Part shown: piece after piece, positions 14,301 through 27,073 of the stretch
How positions within the stretch are numbered: the stretch's first letter is position 1
Layout: the number at the start of each line of letters is the position of its first letter
NCBI GenBank assembly: GCA_032173965.1
Contig: JAVUNC010000006.1
Coordinates: forward strand, 33,823,870-33,887,869
Origin: Sitta carolinensis
Lineage: Eukaryota; Chordata; Aves; Passeriformes; Sittidae
DNA length: 64,000 nt
Direction of reading: 5' to 3'
Translations under genes and position numbers: made by a program
The notes under the pieces: model-generated
What the model was told of the DNA's origin: nothing
Database searches by the model: none
The model's input: only the letters and a program-made list of their open reading frames with translations

Positions 14301-17300
14301 ACAGCAGCAGTTTGAATTTGGCTTCAGTCTGCACTTTAGGAATGTGGCATTGTTATTTCTTCCCTTTTCTTATCAAATGTAATTATCTTGAGAAAAAAAA
14401 GTTTTGAGAAAACATGTGATTTCACTGAGTAAAAATCTACTACTGAGGAAATTATTTTTCAATGTCCAAATAAGGAGTGGGGGAGAAGTTTGGGGAAAGT
14501 GCTCTGATCCAAGTAATCTTGGAACTGATACCCATGTTACTGAGCTCGATGTTTAGTCCTGGCCTGCAATTATGCCTATAAAAAACAGACATCCAATCTT
14601 TGTATTATTTTAAAATGGAGCCCTGAGGGTTATAAATGACTGAATGAGCTTTAGTGTTTGAGCAGACGGAGATTCTGGAACGAGCTGTCAGCTTCGAGCC
14701 TCTCTTCCAAAATGTTGCCTCTTAAGAGTTGAGTTAGCTCCTGGGGTTGTGACAGTAAAACAGTGGGACTAAAACACAGAATAAAATGAAGACATAGGGC
14801 CCCAAAATCACCCACACTTCCTTGTAAAAGGGGAGGAAGATTTTCCATGGCAAACGTTTTCCAGTCTGGAGGTTCTGTGCTCTCACAACTGTCAAATTAA
14901 TCTTCAGTATTACTGCGTTGAACCCCCCGGTGCTAGTGGCTCTCAAATAATCACGATGGCAAAAACATACCCACTTTTGTCAATGGCTGATCAAAAGAAG
15001 GAAACACAGCCATAGCTACTACTGTGACCCACAGAAATTTATAGCATGATTATCAGAATTCATTACTTAAGAAAGGAAGTCATGCATGCTAAATATGTTC
15101 CAAAGAGAACAAAATGTAACGGTCCATCTGTGAAACAGCACACATTGCCAAAAGCATATTGTCTTGGAAATCTGCTGTCCACATTGGCTTCCCACTTCCC
15201 ACAGAGTCCAAGTAAAGTTTCACTTCTTAATTGTCCTGCTCTCCAAGAGCATGGTTCTAGCTCAGAGATGATAAACCCACATCCTTCCATGACAGCTGTC
15301 TGCTTGTGCTGTTATTCCGTTGTCAGCAGCTGGGAAAGGCGCTGCCATGGAGGCAGTGGAACAGTCACAGTGCCCTGAGCACAGACCATGCCTGTGGAGG
15401 GATAAGCACAGTCACAGATCCCACCACTTTCAACACCGGTGGATGGACTGAAGGACAATAGTCTCCCTTGTTCCTGTTGGGGCAGGTGCAAATCATCTCC
15501 TTGGGATGGAACTTCCTTGGTAAACTTTCCATTCTGTGCATTTATTCTGTCATGTGATATTTAGCCACATACTTCTAAGTACCAAGATTTTTCCTTTAAA
15601 AGTAGCTTTTGTCAAGAAAATCTTTTCCTACCTGAAGGGCTCTGGAAAGTCTCTGAACTGATCTTAAGACTTTGTTTCCTTCTGTATTCTTTAATGCATA
15701 AAGTCCTGTTTATGCACAATCCTTCTTTTTCCTGAGCAGAAGAAAGGCAATGTTTTTGCTTACAGTTTTTGACCCACACCTTTCAGAGGGCAGGTGCTCC
15801 CAGTTCCTAAACACCTCTGCTCCTTCTCCTGTAGTCTGCTGGCTTCTTCCCCTGAATATCCACCTCATAAAATTGCTTAGATTGCTGAAAAATCTACTAC
15901 TTCCTGCATGACCACATCCTCTAACCTGCAGTCTAGTCCTCTTGAGTTTCTTTCATTCAGCAAATTGTCTGTGGTAATAACTTGGATTCTTCCTCTTTTA
16001 CTTGGTTCATCCTTCATAAAGCAGCAATCACTCTTTGTGTACTGAAAAGAAGGTGGTTTGCATGCTCAACATATTTAGGCTGATGACAATATCTTCTAGC
16101 ACAAAAATGTTATTAACATTTTCTATGTTTTCCTCATACTTCTGAAGTTACTAAAAGCATTAGAGGTAAAAGTTCTCTCACTAAAAATCAGTTTTATTGA
16201 TTAAGGCACAAATTAGGAAAAAATGCATACGCGTACATTTAAATATTTGTGATGGAAAAATCATTTGGAAGAATTTTGCAAATTCCTATCCCCATTTTCT
16301 GTACTTTCACTGGCCCAGTTAGATTTCCTAATGGCCTAGAAAATGGAAAATGCAGTAAGGCAAATAGAAAATCTTAGGTGTGATGGTTATGGATATAGAT
16401 AAAAATAACTAAGCATTGAAAGGTGTTAAATTATTCAGTGAATAATAATAACCACTTTGACCACATAATCTGGTTTTTTTTGTGACCCAGGACACAGAAC
16501 CTTACCCATCAAATGGGGTTTTAAAGACACAGTTTTTCACTACAGCTTGTTTGAAAGAATAAATATTGTTGAGGTATAAGACCCTAAAATACAGGAACAA
16601 TCTAACATCCTAATTTTTTTCATATGTAATTTCACAGCAATACTCACAGTCCTATCTGTAAGGGTAAGAAGAGGTGTGAAAGCCAGATAATTCTTTTAAA
16701 TTGCCACTGACTATGTCAATAATTCTCTTTCTGCTTCGTAACTACTGGAAACTTTGAGGTTCCATGCACCATCTACCATGTTCTTTATTATGTTTATCAG
16801 ATGCCTGATCAGAAGCACTAAAGCATGCATCTTATTTTATTTAGAATTTGTCTTCTAAACACTGAATTATATCTCATTGTCTTTTGCTTTAACTTTAGTG
16901 ACCATCTCCAGATACGAACATAGTTTCCATGAAGATGCTTACAGATCACAGGCAAATATACTTTGAACTTTTTCTTAAATAGATTACTAAATAGAACATT
17001 ATCTTGCTCTATGATAAATTTTTGTGGCTTGGAATAACTCTTTGGAATCTCTTGGTATCTCTTTGCACTACCAGTTTTTGAAGTGCCAACACCAGAAATG
17101 TTTTTCAGTAATTTTTGCACTAATGCAATTTTCTGTGTCTACTCAGTGCTGTCATGGTTATGCTTGTCTTTTCAGCAACACGATGTCAGGAGAAGTTCAA
17201 AAGATTATCTCTAACAACCCCAGAGTTATTTTTTTTTACCTACATTTTTTACTCTTTATAGGATTTTGCATTTGTCTGTCTTGAAAAGCACTTCCAAATG

Positions 17301-19138
17301 TGCCCACCATACCTAGCAAAATACTTTCATGTAAGACTTCATTTAACCACTTTAGTTCTTAACTCCACCAGCTTGTGATCTTCTGCATTTTATCACAAAT
17401 GTGGAAAAAAGTGGGCCAAAACCAGATCCTCAGAATTCCAATTATGATTCTCTCTTGAGATGAACTCCTATCATAGTCTCTCTGGTTTGAGAAATGCTGG
17501 ATATGTCTGGTCTTAATTAAATGGATTAGAGCATTGGTTTTCTTTTTATGCTGTGATTTCTTGCAATATTATGGACACAAATAAGAGTGGTCTCAGTCCT
17601 GCAGTCTAGGTGGACGTCAGTCAGTACCAAAAAAAGATCTGATAAGAATTAGCCTTCCTAGTGAGATGTAGTGTTGTGCTGCAGTTTCACATCTAGGTTT
17701 CCTTTCTATATTAATATGTTGCCCCATTTTTTGTGTATGCATGGCTTTATATTATTTCTCTTTTAATTTATGAGCTGTGAATTAAAATTTTCAGTCATTG
17801 TTCTATTATGTGGCTAAATTCTAAAGAATCCTGATATTCATTAATATTAGCTTTTACAGATAATAAAACACAAAGCCAATAATTTGCATGCTAAATACAA
17901 TTAGTTCATGTATTTATTTTGACATTCTAAATATCTATCCAGTCACCAGGCATCCTGCCATCCATTAAAAATACAATCTGTACCAATAAAAACAAAGCAT
18001 CAGCACATCACATCCTACAAAAGGCAGGCAGCCAGCCAGAAATACAAAAAAACCGTTTCTCCACCCTTGCAATCCCCAAATGAAATTCCATTGCCCCAGC
18101 CACCTCACCTCTTGTCAAAATGTCAAGTAAAGACAACATTACACCCAGAGCTGCTAAACCAAACCACCGCAGCCATAATTTTAGGGCAAATGCACTGATC
18201 TAAGTGAGAGGGATGTGGTTAATTCTGGAGTGTTCAGGCTTCGGCTCTTGCAGCACATTTCCTTATAAATAGGTATGGAGATGCCATCTACCTATTCTCT
18301 CATTCTGTCAGTTAACCCAGAGATCTTTAAAACTTGTGGCTGTTCATTGTAGGTGGTATTTCTTAGGAGGCAGAGTGCAGTGGTCTGCTTGAGCCATGTG
18401 GTTGCTCTCAGTATTCATCTGGGAAGTAACAAAGTGAATTGTTCTCACTTTGAGTCAGACTTCAATTTTGTCTGGAGTCCTGCCTGAACTTCTGCCTATG
18501 GAATTAGCTGTGGGAGCAGTAATGTGAATACAGCAACTGCAAAGATGGATAAGAGAAGTGGAACAACTGGAAGGATGGGCGAGAGAATGTAGATAACCAC
18601 TAATTTAATAGCACACAGCAGGATAATCAAGAACTGAAACAACTAGAGCCAGCTTTGGCCAAACATTCCTTGGCAAGAGAAGTTTTGAGCAGTGATCCAT
18701 CTATCCTGCCTTGATTCTCTAGTGTGCTTACAACGTGCTGAACAGCTTCTCTCTCTGAGTACCATAGAATTTACCTGAAAGAAACTTTGATGCTTCCGAG
18801 GTCCTCTAGTAGAACATAATGCTTGCAGAATGATGTTTAATCTTTTATTTTAGATCTCACTAGCTGATGTAGAGTCCGAAAAAAATTTCTGAAAGAGTGG
18901 TATCTTGAAATGTTCATATAATAGGGGCAGGTTGTACATGAGAGACTACAAGACAGAAAGGTCTGTGACCTGCTCCTGTTTCTGTGTTGTTAAATGGTCA
19001 CAGGCTTGTCCTTTAATTCCTTAATCTTGAATTTGCTCTTTAAATCCAGGTGCACTGGTATTTGTCACCAAGTGGGATATTGCAGGATTTTGTAGTCCAG
19101 TTTGATTTGTATTAGTATTGGAAGGCATCAAATAAATA

Positions 19139-19242
19139 TAGACTCTCTGTGAACAGGTTTTGTACATAAGAGGGCAAGCCCTGTCCTGAAGAGTTTTAGG
19201 TTACAAATAGTTAGGGAGACTAGACTATGGCAGAGATAATGG
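19139..19242 (+). repeat. Possible ancient amniote interspersed repeat
   Basis: The words 'gcaagccctgtcctgaagag' and 'ttacaaatagttagggagac' resemble a common amniote repeat (from memory 'cagtccctgccctgaagagcttacaatctaaatagac'). It is strongly diverged, so family and limits are uncertain. Confidence 0.35.
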
Positions 19243-22200
19243 ATTTTTATGGATTTCATAATCCCTGTTCTTAAATAGGAAGCAGGGTGGTGGAAGATGA
19301 GAAGCAAGGAAGAGTTCCCAAAAGATAAATTCTCAGCCCATGAGCTACAGTGTGGTCAGTGTATCTGTGCTGGCTCCTTGTCCTGCAAAGTAACCACCAG
19401 GTACTTTAGTTTATCTTCACTAAGGACAGATCTAATTTGTATTTCCTTCCCAGTCCACCTCACAGCAATTCTTCTTTGTTGCCACATACTGAGTCGTCTA
19501 GCAAAAATCACAAGAGGTATTCCTTAACAGTAGCTATTATTAATGACTAGACTTTTTGTTTGGATGCAGGTAAGATTTTCTAGGGATCTTAGCAATGAAA
19601 TATACTAAAAGCAGGTTTGGTATAATGAAAACCATCCTTGGATTATCAGTGATGGGTGACAGCATCTGATCCTTTCATGGTACTGATGCCGAGATCATCA
19701 CATATCACAATTTGTTAACGTCTTGAGTGGAGGGCAGTGGGGTTTCTAGCGTTTCTTGCTAGTATGCTACCCTTTAATAACTCTTCTGCTCTCCAGCTGA
19801 TTAGACTTTGCTTTGGGGTTCAGATGACAACTCCTTGCAGTGTTTCTGTCCATGGTGGAGACTGTAACACTAGTTGTGCTGCATCAGACACGCTCTTCCA
19901 AACTTCAGGAAAATACACCCGGGGGATTTCTTAGCCACATGTGCTATCCTTGGATTGAGCAGGCCTTACAGGTTTTTATTCTCTGAATTTGTCTTATCTG
20001 ATTTGAAGCTGCAAAACTATTGAAAATCTGTTATCATGTACAATTAGCATCATAGTTTTGCTCCGGTGTTGCGTATGACCCATCACAGAGGCAGAGGTAG
20101 TACAAATAGGCTTTGAAGTCGCAGAGCATGAAGACACCTAAGATTTATGCTTGAATGGGACAGAAATAAGCTGTGCAACCAGACAAAGAAATTATTCACA
20201 CCTTATTGATGGATCATCATGTTCTACTTGGAATCTCTTGCAATTTTCCATTCAAACAAAAATGCCCTGAAAGTGTTTTGATGTTACTTTTATGTCTATG
20301 TATTAGAGGCAATCTCTTGAAGTTCTGTGGCTAGTTTTCTCCCCAGTGGAAATAATCTGGGATTGTTTGGGGTTTTCTTTTTAATTTCCCTGCCAAATGT
20401 CTAGTTTTGACGTTACCAACCACATCTTCTCTAACTGTATGCTGCACTGTGTAAATGGGCTGGGCAAGACACCCTATTTCTCCCAGGTCTGATATCCTTC
20501 AAGAAGATATCTAATGTCTGGCCAATTGCTGCACCAATAGTTTTTTCAGTGCACAAATATCTGCTCTCACTTAGCCCGTATAATGTGGATAATACTGGGC
20601 AGATACCTGGGATTATACTGCCTGCTTCAACTGTAAGGCTGTTTGCCAAAAATACTTTATTTGATTGTGTTGGCTGGGTCAGTCAGAGTTTAATGGCATC
20701 TCATGGTAAGGGGCAATCTTAGAGAATGCCAGACATTAAATACAGAACTGGACATGCGTACGCAGGCCCAACCAAAAAAGATTTGCTGCTACTAGTAAGG
20801 CTGTTTATATCTGTTGGTTGCATGAAACTTCTTTAGTGAAGTCACCATTCATTGCAAAATGTGAAGAGTCAAGGTGTTCTGCATAGCCATCTTCAGGATC
20901 ATCAGGTTCTCTGGCAGAAACTCCACAAGAGGCCTCCATTGTAAAAAATGTTGCATTCAAATGGAAATGTTCTTCCAGTACCACCACAAAAGGTGAAAAC
21001 TGGACATAAGCAAATAAATCTGCCTGTTATAAAGCAAATGGAAGAGGATCAACATCTTACTTCTCTGGAGTGGACCTCAAGCAACTGCTACAACAATGAC
21101 TTGGGAACAAAACCAATACCATAGCCACCCATTGCTTTAAGTGAAAGACATTGTACCCCTGCAAGAAAAATGCACCACAGAAGAGTGAGGGATCTGTCGT
21201 CTTCAAACAGTCTTGCTACCATATCACTTCACCTATTAATATTACTGACTGGAAGCAGAGAACATGGAAAATGAAAATCTCCTTTATAAGCTTAGTGCTG
21301 AAAAAGCAGAATTGGCCAGATCCCGTGGTACCACTCCTAAAACAATAAGCAAGCATGACAAATAGAAAGCTTTTTCATTTAGAAAACATTAATGTCATTG
21401 TTATTAAATTTATGGTTAGATTAAATCTCTGTTCAGATACTACCAATTATGTGTGACACACTATGAAGGGAGGATCCAGGTTTTTAGCCCAGTCACAGAA
21501 GAAACAGCTGAACTGAACAACATATTTATGGACCTATATAGTCTAGACTTGTTATCTTACCCTTTTCCCACTTCCCACCATTTTGCCAACCTTCATCTGG
21601 CCAATAAACACATGGGAACCGATTTCTGACAGAGTTAATCACCTCTAATTGTGCCCCTCTTGTTATCTTACCAGCTTTGACTCACCATAAATTGCTCTGA
21701 TACAGATGTTGGCACGATAAGAACTCTAGACTCTCTCCATATGTATAATATGTATGTATTTATTATAAATCTAAACATGTTAGATATGCTGCTGTGGTAG
21801 ACTGGATCAGTTATTTCATGACTGCTGGGATTGTACAGCTGACAGGCTGTGCTTGCCGCCTTGGGGGCAGATACAGAGATGTAATTCCTGCCCTCTGCTG
21901 CCTGCTCCAGTCCAGGGCATTGATGAAATACTTTCAGTCATGACCTAACAAAGTCTGGGTTAATAAGAATCAGGGGAGGATCAAGGGAGTAGCATTGCTA
22001 GGATGACATAGTGCTTCAGCAAAGGCCAGTGCACAGTATGCTGGAATAAAAAATAGTTTTGGTACCAATAAATAAAACATAGAAATTTAGGTTGGCTGGA
22101 AAAATGACACAATTCATCTTTTGGAATTTCCATTTCTGACATCTAGAGGCAAACCTGATGCCTAAAACATCAGGGAAGATATTGAGCAAGGCGTGATTCA

Positions 22201-22293
22201 AAATGGACTTCTGACTCTGAAAGGAATTTTTAATCAGTTAGGTTCCAGAGTCCTGGCTTATATAAATGTACAAATGCTATTCACCCCCTTTGT

Positions 22294-22338
22294 AAAACAA
22301 AACAAAACAAAAAACAAAACAAAACACAAAAAAAAAAA
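22294..22338. repeat. CAAAA-type low-complexity repeat
   Basis: Imperfect AAAAC pentamers ending in a run of A, in FBLN5 intron 4, about 670 bases before exon 5. Confidence 0.9.
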
Positions 22339-23011
22339 GGCAAAGAAAAAAAGCCAACAAGGAAAACAACCTAAGGGGTTGTAATAAAAATCCAAATACA
22401 TGAAACCAAATAAAGATGGGGTGTGGGGGGGAAATTAAAAGAAAATAGTACTATTGTCAGGAAATTGATTCCAGGGAAGTATACATTTTTTGATCAAGTA
22501 AGGGTTGATTTTTGGTTGAACTTTCTGTCTGAAAAATTACAGTGAGGTGGTCTGCATTGGTGGGGGTAAGAAGTAAATTTTTTTTATGTCTCTGAGTTGT
22601 GTTTGTACATCTCTCAAATTCCCCTTCATCTCTTACTTTTCAGTGGGGCTGTACAACCCTTTCAGCAGCCTCTCCCTCGGACTGATCACTGTCCTCTAGC
22701 GTGGAAATCCCAGCTCAGTGACATAGCAAATGTTGAAGTAACAGAAAGTTTGAGATGATGAGAGACTTTCCTTGAGGAGAAAAACTGAAACACTGGGTCA
22801 CCTGGAAAACTTTGAGAGATTTGATGTGCATCCTCAGTTCTCACTGCCCTCAGACATTTATTCTTGTGAATTTTTCTTCAGGTTATGGTTATTCTCTCTA
22901 CTCCTCCAAACTCTAATTCCTTGCACAGAGGCAGTGTACACACTGTACAATATGAAAAATCTTTTGTTGTTGCTATTTCTAATATTTTCCTTCTGTATTT
23001 CTGTGTTGCAG

Positions 23012-23134
23012 ATGTGGATGAATGCGCTTCAGATTCTCACCAGTGTAACCCCACCCAGATCTGCATAAATACTGAGGGGGGCTATACCTGTTCCTGCACT
23101 GAAGGCTACTGGCTGTTAGAAGGCCAGTGTTTAG
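23012..23134 (+). CDS. FBLN5: FBLN5 exon 5: calcium-binding EGF module 2
   Basis: The exon is 123 nt, phase 1 at both ends, flanked by acceptor tgttgcag and donor g|gtaaaa. It encodes one whole calcium-binding EGF module starting DVDECASDSHQC, with six cysteines and the ending GYWLLEGQCL. Residues correspond to about 127-167 of human fibulin-5 and differ from it at only a few positions. The DxDEC start provides calcium ligands, and CxNxxxxYxC (CINTEGGYTC) is the Asp/Asn beta-hydroxylation consensus. Fibulin-5 is a secreted matrix protein that brings tropoelastin onto fibrillin microfibrils. Phase-1 single-module exons are the family norm. The upstream partner exon is outside the window, so the coding sequence is 5'-partial here. 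Identity is essentially certain. Confidence 0.97.
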
Positions 23135-25911
23135 GTAAAATCCTCGTGTGATATGGTATCTGAGTATCTTTGTATGTGTACCTGTGACTCCCTGAAATAA
23201 TGTCACTAAGCACTTCGTTAAATACATGGTTAAACCTTCAGCTATTTGGAAACTGTCTTTTGTCTCTGTAAGTGCCAATGAGATTTTTTGTAGAGAGACT
23301 CCTTCATGGAACAAAACTGTAGATGAAAATGCCATATGACTAGCATCATAAGAGTGTAATAACTGGGCTTTTCATATTCCCAGTCTGAAGGATTCCCTTT
23401 CGTGTAAGATCAATTGCAAGCACGTGTGCATAGATCTGTGCTTTCCTTACTGTGACAGTGTGACCTGAAGGGATCCATATTTGATACTTAGAAATGGGAC
23501 CGACAGTAAATCCTTAGTCAATCAATTTTTTTGTTTGGGGGTGAGAAAAAAATCACCTCTGAACTGGGTGCCATTTCACAATCTTCCATGCAGTTTTATT
23601 TCAATTTTATTATTTTCCTTGCAGCAATGTCCTGTTCATCCTTTTAGGTCAGTCCTGTTGAAAAAACATCACTCAACAAACAGCACGGGAAAGCAAACCT
23701 TCCATCTCTCCTCTCCTCCAGCCCTTTCCCCTCACTTGACATGCTCATGGGATGATGATGTAGATGTTAATTTTAGGTAAACAGGTAGGACCTAGGAATC
23801 AGCATACAACTTTTTTAAAGAAAATTTGCCCATTATTAGCTTTTTTCCCTGCAGTACTGGCTGTTTGGTTCCAGCTCTGTGGAGCTGGACCATCCTGTCA
23901 CACCTCCACTGGAAGGAGAATGGGCTTTCCTGCCCATTTGTCCTGGAGCATCTCCAGTTATTTTCCAGCTTTCTCCTCCAAGTACCAATTCTGTGAAGGA
24001 CTCATTCACAGCTGCTTTCCTAACTACTACAAACAGCTGCTGTGTAATTCACCTGTCAGGAACCAAGCTGAGCCCTGTCCAAGCTGGCATCTGTACAGCC
24101 ATCATCACTTCAGGGTGTCATTGTCTTGTAGTTCCCCTCGGATAAGAAGTCTCCAAGGCCCCTGCTCCTTAATCTATGATAAATCAATTTCTCTCGGGAA
24201 AAAAAGCTTGTGCTGGGGAATGTACAGGCATATGTGATAGGGTAGGGATGAGGGAGGGAAGGTAGGCAGATTCTACCCTGCATCACCTGTTCTGTTACCC
24301 ATTTACTTCTCCCAGTTACCGGTCAAATGACAGGGTTGTGTGCAGCATTCAGAATTTGAACATAGATCTAAAATACTCTTCTGCTTGATGATTATAGCAG
24401 AGAACTGAAATGGCTGTATTGCTGAATTGATTCGAGTACCTGCTTATGGTATTTAAAATAGGGAATGAAATCCCAGTATTGCCCTATTTAAGTAATCACG
24501 GGGTGGATTATTGCAAGGCAATGCGAAAAGGAAAAGCAAATTTTGTTTTAGAGTTGCTATATTTTTCCCTAAATTTCAAAGAAGTTTGTTTTCCATACTT
24601 TATACCGGCTTTGGAGAAGTGATTTTTGCTGCCATAAAGCAGTAAAGGAATATTTACTGTAAACAGAGGGCCAAGTTGGGGTTTAGAGACAGATTTTTTG
24701 GTGCACTGCTAGCTGTGCAGTGGAATTCAGTGGAATTACCAATTACAGTTAGTGAAAAAATCACCATTACAAAAACCTACGCTTCTATCTGTTGCAATTA
24801 TCCTGTGAAGTTTACACAGAGGAGCCAGTGCAGCAGTATGTACATGACCCACCCACAAGAAGCAGCCTTGTAGAAGTCCTTATCCTCAGAATGTAGCACT
24901 CTTGAGGTAACAGTCCTGCAAAAGACAAAGCATGTACTTAACCTAATGCATTGCATCAGTGCAATGAGGTATTAATTTACTTAAAACCCACGTCATTTTT
25001 GCAGGATTTGATGAAGTCTGCTGCTGGTGTACTCACCACCACTGACCTGGCCTTTAGGTTATCTTGCTGACTGCATATAATATACTGGGTTTTCTATTGT
25101 GTAAATTTAGCTCCAAAGCTTTAAAGCAGCCATTTTTAAAATCTCCATAAATCAAAAGCCAGTTAATACCAAAGGAAATTTTGAAAGGACAGCTATTCCA
25201 GGTGTTTCATTTTAGTTTCAGTTGGGAGGCAAAAATCTTCTAGCACCTACCATCTTACATATCCTAGAGCATTTTCTTGTGCTCAGAGCACTCAGTTGCA
25301 TGCATTGCTAATGCTGCAGTTCAGCCCAAACTGCTATTTTGGCATTAAATTAACTGCTTATACAGTCTGTAATTTGTTAGCTAAAAATTCATATAAAAAG
25401 AGAATTTGACTATTCGGAAAAAAATCTTTCAAAAATATGCTCACTGAAAAAAAGAAGTCTGTAGTAACAAACACTGCTGTTCCAGTGAGCCTCTTTGGTA
25501 TATGCAGAGGCAAAGAAGGTTTCTATTTTGATTCTGCCAAAATTTCACTGCAGTGTTGGCTGTGGTTGTGCTGGCAGCCTGTGCCAGCTGTCAGGTATCC
25601 TTTTGAGGGAGCTGCTTAAAGGAACAAACTGGGCTGCCTGATTTAAACTGAAGATTACAGCAATGACAGCCAATTCATCAGACACACGTAGATGTCAGAT
25701 GTGGATAAAACCACATTACCACGTTCTGCTGGGGAGAGGTGTATTTTAACTACAGCCCCATGTCTGAACGCCTGGAAGTTTGGCTGTTATACCCGTGAGC
25801 AGTGCGCTGGGTTATTTCTGTGTTATCAGTACTGTTGGCTCAGTGTGCTTGATGCGTTGTATCTCATGTGAAAATGCAGACCACTCTACTTTCCATCCTT
25901 CCCACACACAG
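23135..25911 (+). other. FBLN5: FBLN5 intron 5
   Basis: This 2.8 kb intron opens with gtaaaa and closes with a pyrimidine/CA-rich acceptor ending cacacacag. A 157-codon open frame at 23764-24237 is present, but it matches no family I know and has no supporting structure. The rest is AT-rich with no repeats I can name. Confidence 0.9.
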
Positions 25912-26028
25912 ATATAGATGAATGTCGCTATGGCTACTGCCAGCAGCTGTGTGCCAACGTGCCTGGTTCCTACTCCTGTACGTGCAACCCGGGCTTTACC
26001 CTTAATGACGACGGGAGATCGTGCCAAG
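25912..26028 (+). CDS. FBLN5: FBLN5 exon 6: calcium-binding EGF module 3
   Basis: The exon is 117 nt, phase 1 to phase 1, between acceptor cacacag and donor g|gtatgtg. It encodes [14 protein letters not shown], then [10 protein letters not shown] (beta-hydroxylation consensus), then [15 protein letters not shown]. It corresponds to human residues about 168-206 and is nearly identical, with Asp for Glu in the LNDDG segment. All six EGF cysteines are present. The module is short between cysteines 1 and 2, as in the human protein. In the family, tandem calcium-bound EGF modules form a stiff rod, and each calcium site is completed by contacts from the preceding module, so the unbroken order of modules matters. 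A minus-strand frame across this exon is only its shadow. Confidence 0.97.
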
Positions 26029-26953
26029 GTATGTGTAAAGTAAACCATGGCTGAAATCCCCCTCAGCCACACCCTTAAAACTTGCTTCATTTTTAGAACA
26101 GAAGTAACCTTCCCAGCATTGCTTTTGAAAATGTTTACGGGTTTGTCAGACAGATATTTCTATAGTTTCACAGGACCTCAAAGGGGTTTGGGTGCAACAT
26201 GACCAGTGTATCAGGAGAAATATGCAAGAGGCTCAAACCTCAATTCACTCAATTCAGTGGAACAACCAAGTGTTCTGGCACTGAATTTATTATTAAAATC
26301 TGAGGTTGTGTGATCCAACTGAGACAGGAAACCTTTGTCAGATCAGTAAAATAAGTCTCCCAAGATCCAAACTGGAGTCCTACGCATTAGACCACCTTTT
26401 GCTGTGATGTCCTACCTCAAAGTCAACACAGCCTCTTCACAGTCTCCCTGAGGAAGCAGGGAGCATCTTCCCACAGGTTGCAGGAGAAGGTCTGTGCTAA
26501 TGATGCCCAGAAGTTGTTAATGTCCTACAAGGAAAAAAATTACTGCTTTTGCCTTAGCCTGAGGTTTCCATGAGGTTTCATCATTGCAGTATCTTTTTCA
26601 GAAAAATCCTGCTGCATTTTTTCTCAGGTATGTTATGACAATATAGGTTCAATGGTTTTCAAATTGCAGGATAAGGATGGAAACATCTGTAATAAAAATT
26701 TCATGACCACCTTCCATGTTATTTTTTTAATTGAAGATATTCCCAAAATGCTTTACTTCTACACATGTGTTTCCAACATGCTATTCCCAGGCATCAACCT
26801 GAATCCAAATAAACAACACTGACTTGATTATATTTTCTCAGAATAAATAATTTTGACTGTACAGCTAATCTCTTTGAAATGCTCTGCGGTAAAAAAAATG
26901 AAAATGGAGTCTGGGGAGAAGTCACTGATGAATTTGGCATTGGTTTCCCATAG
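26029..26953 (+). other. FBLN5: FBLN5 intron 6
   Basis: This 925-base intron has donor gtatgt and acceptor ggtttcccatag. The sequence is ordinary and AT-rich; I see no gene, RNA or named repeat in it. Confidence 0.9.
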
Positions 26954-27073
26954 ATGTGAATGAATGTACAAGTGAAAACCCTTGCACTCAGACCTGTGTC
27001 AACACCTATGGCTCTTTTCTCTGCCGCTGTGAACCTGGCTATGAACTGGAAGCTGATGGAGTTAACTGCAGTG
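26954..27073 (+). CDS. FBLN5: FBLN5 exon 7: calcium-binding EGF module 4
   Basis: The exon is 120 nt, phase 1 to phase 1, with acceptor cccatag and donor g|gtaact. It encodes [25 protein letters not shown] and [15 protein letters not shown], matching human residues about 207-246. The six cysteines are intact. The residues equivalent to human Cys217 and Ser227, both sites of reported cutis laxa substitutions, are unchanged here. The last codons read Val-Asn-Cys-Ser where human has Val-His-Cys-Ser, which creates an N-x-S glycosylation sequon that human lacks. Whether it is used is unknown, because its middle residue is the sixth, disulfide-bonded cysteine. Confidence 0.97.

Larger units (their letters stand above)
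1..23011 (+). other. FBLN5: FBLN5 intron 4 (3' part), non-coding
   Basis: This stretch ends in a normal acceptor (ctgtgttgcag) at the first FBLN5 exon of the window. I looked for the expected upstream exon, which carries the long proline/tyrosine-rich insert of the first EGF module, and did not see it, so exons 1-4 are inferred to lie before base 1. The interval is AT-rich and has scattered stops in all frames. It holds simple repeats (poly-T at 964 and 9471, poly-A at 2100, CT repeat at 11331, CAAAA-like repeat at 22294), a CR1 fragment near 10190 and very worn ancient repeat pieces near 4500 and 19140. The ORFs of 60-100 codons look like chance; the longest, 173 codons at 11963, is discussed separately. 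The intron assignment rests on the human gene structure. Confidence 0.8.

Noticed and set aside
22979..23335. Minus-strand open frame across FBLN5 exon 5 (and similar ones at 25812 and 29647)
   Set aside because: These are shadows of the + strand exons. The splice sites, phases and protein matches are all on the + strand.
23764..24237. 157-codon open frame in FBLN5 intron 5
   Set aside because: It lies wholly inside an intron of a well-conserved gene, has no recognisable domain, and another frame overlaps it. Such lengths occur by chance.
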